From contig CANBFE010000036.1 in NCBI GenBank assembly GCA_947367855.1, positions 1-34,939 on the forward strand: a DNA stretch of 34,939 bases. The letters are read 5' to 3'. Source of the stretch: an uncultured Lachnospiraceae bacterium (GTDB taxonomy: Bacteria; Bacillota; Clostridia; Lachnospirales; Lachnospiraceae). The position numbers and the translations under genes were made by a program. This document shows positions 31,601-34,939 of the stretch, piece after piece. The notes beneath the pieces are model-generated. The model saw only the letters and a list, made by a program, of their open reading frames with translations. It searched no databases and was not told the DNA's origin. Each line of letters starts with the position of its first letter. The first letter of the stretch is position 1.

Positions 31601-33585
31601 TTGAGGTAGACAATCCGGTCATAGAGATTTCGGATGGGCCTTTCTATTATGACGGAACGCCCAAGAAACCTTCTGTGGTGGTGAAAGATGGAAATACTGT
31701 CATTCCTGAAGAGGAATATGAAGTCGCTTATGAGGATAATACCGGTGACGGCACCGCAAGCGCAACCGCATATGTGGTCATCACGGATAAGCCTGGCGGA
31801 AGATATGCGGTAAACGGAAGCAGAGAATTTGAAATCGTAAATGGGTACACGGCGGAAAACGGGACGGATTATCTGGCACAGCTGAATGAGAAGGGATGGA
31901 CCAACGAGGACTTTGTCATAAGCGCGGCAGAAGGGCATTTGCTCTCCACAGGAAATACCCTGACGGATGAGTGGACACGGACGCTGCCGCCGCGGACAGA
32001 GGAGACAGAAGGCGGTTCGGTGACATTCTATGTAAAAGATACAGGGACAGGTTTGATTTCCCTGGCAGCCACGGAAAGCTATAAGCTGGACCGGACAGCC
32101 CCGGAGGGAGCAGATATTCTATTTGACGGAAACTCCGTGAAGAGAGAGCCTGAGGATGTTGCTTTTTCAGGGGTGTTCGGGAAGAACGTAAAGGTCGAAG
32201 TTACGGCGGAAGATACCCTCAGCGGGATTGGCGATATCTCATATCTTTGGTCTGAAAAAATCCTGACGCAGGAAGAGTTGGAGAATGCGGACGGGTGGAC
32301 AGGAGGGCGTGCGTTTGAGATATCTGCCGAGGACGGACGGAAGTTCGTTGTTTACGGGAAAGCGACTGATCAGGCCGGCAATACGGTATTTATCGCCTCA
32401 GAGGGCGGAGAATTTGATTTGAAGGCTCCCGAAATCAGCGGCATAGAACCCGATGGCACTTATTATGTTACACAGATAGCCAGTGTGACAGATGCGCACC
32501 TGGACATGGTTACTGTAAACGGCCAGGCAGTCTCCGGAAGCGAAAAAGTGACTCTTTCCGGAAACAGGGAAGCCACATATGTGATAAAGGCCCTGGACCG
32601 GTTGGGACATGAAACAGTCGTCACGGTCACGATGAAACCGATCAGCAGCCTGGCGGAACCGATAGAAGGGCTTACGGAGGACAATGTCGCTTCCGATGAC
32701 GCAGAGACGGTTCTGCAGGTACTGGAAGCGGCAAAGAGCATCATGACTGAGAATGCCGCTGCGGAGGAAAAGGAGGAGCTGCAGGCGCTTATTGATACCT
32801 GTGAGTCATTATATCGGAAGGCTCTGGCAGATTACAGGATACTGGAGGGCGATGGCAGTGAATGGACATTGGGCACAGATGGAGAAATTACCTTTAGGGC
32901 GAATGGCGCTTTCAGCAAATTTGCCGGTATTTTGATTGACGGACAATCTGTGGATCCGGAAGGATATACGGCATCGGAGGGAAGCACTGTCATTACGCTT
33001 AAGAAAGATTTGTTAAAGATGCTTGCGGTGGGAACCCATAGTTTCACTGTCCTTTATTCGGACGGGGGCCGGGCTTCTGCGGAATTTGAGATTATGGAGG
33101 ACAGCGGTACTGGTGAAGAGGAGCCCTCTGAGCCCGGAGACGATGGCCCCGGGAACGGAACGGAGCCCTCTGAGCCTGGAGACGATGGCCCCGGAAGCGG
33201 AACGGATCCCTCTGAGCCTGGAAACGATGGCCCCGGGAACGGAACGGATCCCTTTGAGCCCGGAGAGGAAGATCCCGGGAGCGGAACGGAGCCCTCTGAG
33301 CCCGGAGACGATGGCCCCGGGAGCGGAACGGATCCCTCTGAGCCCGGAGAGGAAGATCCCGGGAACGGAACGGAGCCCTCTGAGCCCGGAGAGGAAGACC
33401 CTGGGAGCGGAACGGAGACACCAGACTCCGGAAGCGGGGCATCTGGCAGCAAGGCCGAAAATATGATTTCTCCCCAGACAGGAGACAGCAGTCTGCTTGT
33501 GCTGCAGCTTATTTTATGGATGCTGTCGGCAGTCGGTGCCGTTGCGGCATGTTATGGCATTGCAAGAAACAGGCGCAGGAAATAG
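28699..33585 (+). CDS. Large repeat-rich cell-wall-anchored surface protein
   Basis: This 1628-residue protein starts at ATG 28699; GGAAGGG lies 7 bases upstream. Residues 1-31 are a signal peptide (VTAGAAALSLLFSGG core). An acidic linker with four 20-residue repeats follows (28936-29175). The next roughly 350 residues have many GG-turns like IYGGG and VFGGN, and resemble a beta-helix. Ig-like domains come after it (KPSVVVKDGNTVIP and SGIGDISYLWSEK parts). The tail has seven 14-residue Pro/Gly repeats (33121-33414), then SPQTGD, a membrane helix and RNRRRK, the layout of a sortase signal. SPQTG differs from the LPXTG consensus. It should be anchored outside the cell and act in adhesion or binding; the target is unknown. 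Confidence 0.88.
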   Translation: MRRKTYRRLVSLVTAGAAALSLLFSGGTALAFYGGVEDAPAFSEQRSPSGAEPTGADSDKEAQETITTDEGKSAGTDPEGGESEKDGPEGGAPDAPDSEGGESEKDTPEGGALDAPDSEGEESEKDGPEEGAPDMPDSEGGESEKDTPEGGAPDAPDSQGEASDTTDGDDGTREGLNPDGEVLTGPALRAAASAERTSSGVTFEKTGDYAYNIYANGQPLLIEVSSSPQYAELYIDENRNGIGDQGEEITELRGDKTDGIFYSYGKGYFLPNTTIYGGGKDGECQYDTSVMLKGSQDMFNLSVNAIYGGNAKGTLTGSACVDIKGGSVWQVFGGNAEGTLVGDTCVSISDGIAIDVYGGGNRAETNGNTSIYITGGNAENIYGGSDTGQVNGNTLVDVKNAKVGPVFGGNKASGKVTGDTKLVFGENAQATGWVYGGGEGTDDKAIVEVAGSTNIIVNDGTFTQIFGGGWKGTVGNSNITVNAGDISQYIYGGGGEASSVTGKASITVNGGSLYGVCASGASGSGTTVKDAEILLKNVEMQYFNCNSPVEGKLSVSFENASASNFSLTENAIDTAGATLSFINCGSAEKGWTEQPEVKFMPNQNKFHTILMQNSYIRFKDNSTVGDDCSLGGCAEKLIFDGGALWVDGNDMLFGMPPTEFRNNPLLMRTIDCDPIHFDVVPEGTARIQWMDRSGTAIEGKKESTLVETPAEAPDSLFTAGIPEYALKRGSASRYSYPDNILLWEGATWYVLGPVEEFCQCWLYEPTLKQQDFRWSGEGNQTVTLEEIHAGDANYSVDCEVVGHKGAAVTVEYSVISDGTTAPGASVAGDQLTVGGTGSVHVGMIKRLNGKILEGDRYVQILKVPDSDSYIFAKDKPEDIRFSFNGITASGILNKVLLWNFSVDSPLVQKTYYFIQSDENTVSFNLAGSYLESLDLGEYEFRAQIPYLNGGGKSSSYFYNFTVQVVQVIEVDNPVIEISDGPFYYDGTPKKPSVVVKDGNTVIPEEEYEVAYEDNTGDGTASATAYVVITDKPGGRYAVNGSREFEIVNGYTAENGTDYLAQLNEKGWTNEDFVISAAEGHLLSTGNTLTDEWTRTLPPRTEETEGGSVTFYVKDTGTGLISLAATESYKLDRTAPEGADILFDGNSVKREPEDVAFSGVFGKNVKVEVTAEDTLSGIGDISYLWSEKILTQEELENADGWTGGRAFEISAEDGRKFVVYGKATDQAGNTVFIASEGGEFDLKAPEISGIEPDGTYYVTQIASVTDAHLDMVTVNGQAVSGSEKVTLSGNREATYVIKALDRLGHETVVTVTMKPISSLAEPIEGLTEDNVASDDAETVLQVLEAAKSIMTENAAAEEKEELQALIDTCESLYRKALADYRILEGDGSEWTLGTDGEITFRANGAFSKFAGILIDGQSVDPEGYTASEGSTVITLKKDLLKMLAVGTHSFTVLYSDGGRASAEFEIMEDSGTGEEEPSEPGDDGPGNGTEPSEPGDDGPGSGTDPSEPGNDGPGNGTDPFEPGEEDPGSGTEPSEPGDDGPGSGTDPSEPGEEDPGNGTEPSEPGEEDPGSGTETPDSGSGASGSKAENMISPQTGDSSLLVLQLILWMLSAVGAVAACYGIARNRRRK
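28936..29175 (+). repeat. Four 60-bp in-frame tandem repeats (N-terminal linker)
   Basis: Four units with a 60-base period encode GGESEKDGPEGGAPDAPDSE or close variants. The units alternate GP and TP (ESEKDGPE, ESEKDTPE, ESEKDGPE, ESEKDTPE). A fifth, partial and diverged unit follows. All units stay in frame, so copy number can vary. Confidence 0.9.
33121..33414 (+). repeat. Seven 42-bp in-frame tandem repeats (C-terminal stalk)
   Basis: Seven units of exactly 42 bases, starting at 33121, 33163, 33205, 33247, 33289, 33331 and 33373, encode EPSEPGDDGPGNGT and variants (EEDPGSGT, DPSEPG). They form a Pro/Gly/acidic wall-spanning stalk. Copy number is likely to vary between strains. Confidence 0.92.
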
Positions 33586-33641
33586 TCCTGTCGAAAGCAC
33601 CGCTGATTATATTACAGGAACCAGATTTAGCCGTAATGATT

Positions 33642-33689
33642 AAAGGGCATTTGGAAGAGCTGCAGAAGAGCTTCCGAATGCCCTTTTTG
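33642..33689 (+). terminator. Rho-independent terminator after the surface protein gene
   Basis: AAAGGGCATTTGGAAG (33642-33657) pairs with CTTCCGAATGCCCTTT (33671-33686), one G-T pair, with a run of T at its end. Confidence 0.85.
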
Positions 33690-33699
33690 AAATATTTGG

Positions 33700-33728
33700 T
33701 TGTGGAGTAGGTCTGGCGGGGGTATAAT
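33700..33728 (+). promoter_or_regulatory. Promoter of the small protein/AAA ATPase pair
   Basis: TTGTGG (33700-33705), 17-base spacer and a perfect TATAAT (33723-33728). It precedes the small gene at 33810. Confidence 0.5.
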
Positions 33729-33809
33729 GTATACAGGAGCTGCTTATGCGGATTTGATCTGATATCTGATTTTGGAAAAATGTCAGCGGGCTATCATGAA
33801 AGGAGCAAA

Positions 33810-34007
33810 ATGGGTTATTTGATACAGGATACCACAAGGGAGGAACGGGAAAGAATCGTGGCTGAATCCCTGGGAAATATATCGGCGGCCTGCGATGGAT
33901 GCAGCGCCGGAATTGCAGAGATGTATCAGCCATATATTGACGGCCTGAAGGAGCTTGCGGAAATCAACCGGGAGTTCCGGGCGGGATATGTGTCCGGCGA
34001 CAAATAG
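33810..34007 (+). CDS. Small conserved-looking protein with CDGCSAG motif
   Basis: The 65-residue protein begins MGYLIQDTTREERERIVAES and has a CDGCSAG pair of cysteines in the middle and a helical end (KELAEINREFRAGYV). I do not know its function; proteins of this look occur in Lachnospiraceae. AAAGGAG lies 5 bases before ATG 33810. The earlier in-frame ATG at 33780 has no ribosome site. It lies 21 bases before the AAA ATPase start and probably shares its transcript. Confidence 0.65.
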   Translation: MGYLIQDTTREERERIVAESLGNISAACDGCSAGIAEMYQPYIDGLKELAEINREFRAGYVSGDK

Positions 34008-34028
34008 CCGGGAGAGGGGGAGGGGACT

Positions 34029-34939
34029 ATGGGAAATTATCTGAATCCCGGCAACAGCGGATTTAGCGGAATCAGAAATGACATTTATGTGGACAAATCG
34101 GGCCTGATCGGATTGATCAACCAGACCATTGACACGCCCAGGCGCCTGACCTGTATCAGCAGGCCGCGCCGCTTCGGGAAATCTTTTGCGGCGAAAATGC
34201 TGTGTGCCTATTATGACAAAACCTGTGATTCTGCAGGTCTGTTCGACGATTTAAAGATTGCGGAGGATAAAGGATATCGGGAGCATCTGAACCGGTATGA
34301 TGTGATTTATCTGGACATGACGGAAGCGATAGGGGGAGCCTCTGTGGAGGAGGTCGTGCCCTATATCCAGCGGAATGTGGTCAGGGAACTGACAGAACAG
34401 TACCCGGGCGTGAAAAGCGCGGAAGGCTTTGCGGCGATGCTGGCCAATGCGGTGGAGGAGGCGGGTAATAAGTTCATCATGATCATTGACGAATGGGATG
34501 CCCCCATCAGGGAGGCGTATGGACATCCCGGCTTGCAGAGAAAATATCTGGAATTCCTGCGCGCTCTTTTCAAAAACAGCGGGATGACAGACAAAATATT
34601 TGCAGCGGTATACATGACAGGCATTCTTCCTGTCAAAAAGGACGGCTCCCAGTCCGCCATATCGGATTTTCTGGAGTATACCATGGTCAAGCCCAGACAG
34701 TTTGGACCCTATGTGGGATTTACGGAAGGAGAGGTCCGGGGGCTCTGCGAGATGTATGGAAGCGATTTTGCGATGATGAAAAAGTGGTATGACGGATATT
34801 CTTTTCGGAATCTGGATTCCGTGTACAATCCCAATTCCGTCATGAAGGCAATTATCAATGATGACTTTGACTCCTACTGGACCCAGACCTCTGCGGCAGA
34901 GAGCCTGATGGGATATATCAACCTGGATTTCGACGGGCT
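34029..34939 (+). CDS. AAA-ATPase-like protein, PF09820 type (3' cut by window end)
   Basis: The reading frame runs from ATG 34029 (GGGGGAGGGG upstream) to the window edge, 303 residues. It begins MGNYLNPGNSGFSGIRNDIY, then IYVDKSGLI and RPRRFGKSFAAKML with P-loop Lys51, which fits the AAA-ATPase-like PF09820 family. Strand features such as FIMIIDEWDAPIREAYG form the Walker-B-like element, and VKPRQFGPYVGFTEGEV is the typical later motif. The family usually ends with a PD-(D/E)XK nuclease-like domain (DUF1703), not in this window. The function is not established. Confidence 0.82.
   Translation, partial: MGNYLNPGNSGFSGIRNDIYVDKSGLIGLINQTIDTPRRLTCISRPRRFGKSFAAKMLCAYYDKTCDSAGLFDDLKIAEDKGYREHLNRYDVIYLDMTEAIGGASVEEVVPYIQRNVVRELTEQYPGVKSAEGFAAMLANAVEEAGNKFIMIIDEWDAPIREAYGHPGLQRKYLEFLRALFKNSGMTDKIFAAVYMTGILPVKKDGSQSAISDFLEYTMVKPRQFGPYVGFTEGEVRGLCEMYGSDFAMMKKWYDGYSFRNLDSVYNPNSVMKAIINDDFDSYWTQTSAAESLMGYINLDFDG

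Noticed and set aside
28936..33414. Tandem 60-bp and 42-bp repeats as possible CRISPR arrays
   Set aside because: The units are in-frame, adjoin without spacers and encode a low-complexity linker and stalk. No cas genes are present.

Overview
The window looks like a chromosome segment of an anaerobic Firmicute, most probably a Lachnospiraceae member. The reasons are a FtsEX-PcsB-type division locus, CvfB and YjfB genes, Lpl/Yte-type sugar ABC importers without their own ATPase, GHKL/LytTR signalling, and an SPQTG-anchored surface protein. This assignment comes from gene content and style, not from a database match. Most genes have clear GGAGG-type ribosome binding sites.

Left end (1-2172): an AT-rich, decayed accessory patch. 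It holds the tail of a probable PD-(D/E)XK/Rpn-type protein, a broken gene with a nucleoside-deoxyribosyltransferase/TIR-like N-terminus and an NTPase-like remnant, and an internally deleted Rpn-type remnant. From 2221 to 11247 the DNA is orderly core sequence, all on the plus strand: CPBP membrane protease, acyl-ACP thioesterase, CvfB, a YjfB-like motility protein behind a candidate sigma-D promoter, a CdaR/PucR-type regulator, then ftsE-ftsX-pcsB-like hydrolase-ctp and a small gene. The last group fits a cell-wall hydrolase module: FtsEX would control the coiled-coil M23 protein outside the membrane, and the S41 protease sits next to it.

11292-13325: an XRE regulator and a membrane Ser/Thr-kinase-like protein are transcribed away from each other, from two promoters that overlap almost symmetrically. 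13356-20688 is a minus-strand operon. In transcription order it encodes a GntR-LacI-type regulator, an N-acetylneuraminate lyase-type aldolase, a sialidase without signal peptide, an ABC binding lipoprotein, two permeases, and a D-lyxose/D-mannose-type isomerase. The set fits import and cytoplasmic breakdown of a sialylated glycan. The isomerase at the end suggests that the nonulosonic acid could be KDN, whose lyase product is mannose.

20710-23774: a long leader, an RtcB-type RNA ligase, a strong terminator, a fragment of a WYL regulator and what looks like the 5' part of a group II intron without its reverse transcriptase. 23775-26376: a compact three-gene cassette of unknown function (His/Asp-rich membrane-associated protein, YkgJ-type Cys-cluster protein, glycine-zipper protein), the best candidate here for an undescribed system.

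26398-33585: a GHKL histidine kinase and LytTR response regulator, divergent from a 1628-residue repeat-rich surface protein. A direct repeat typical of LytTR operators lies just upstream of the surface-protein promoter. The right end holds a small Cys-containing protein and the start of a PF09820-type AAA ATPase that runs off the window.
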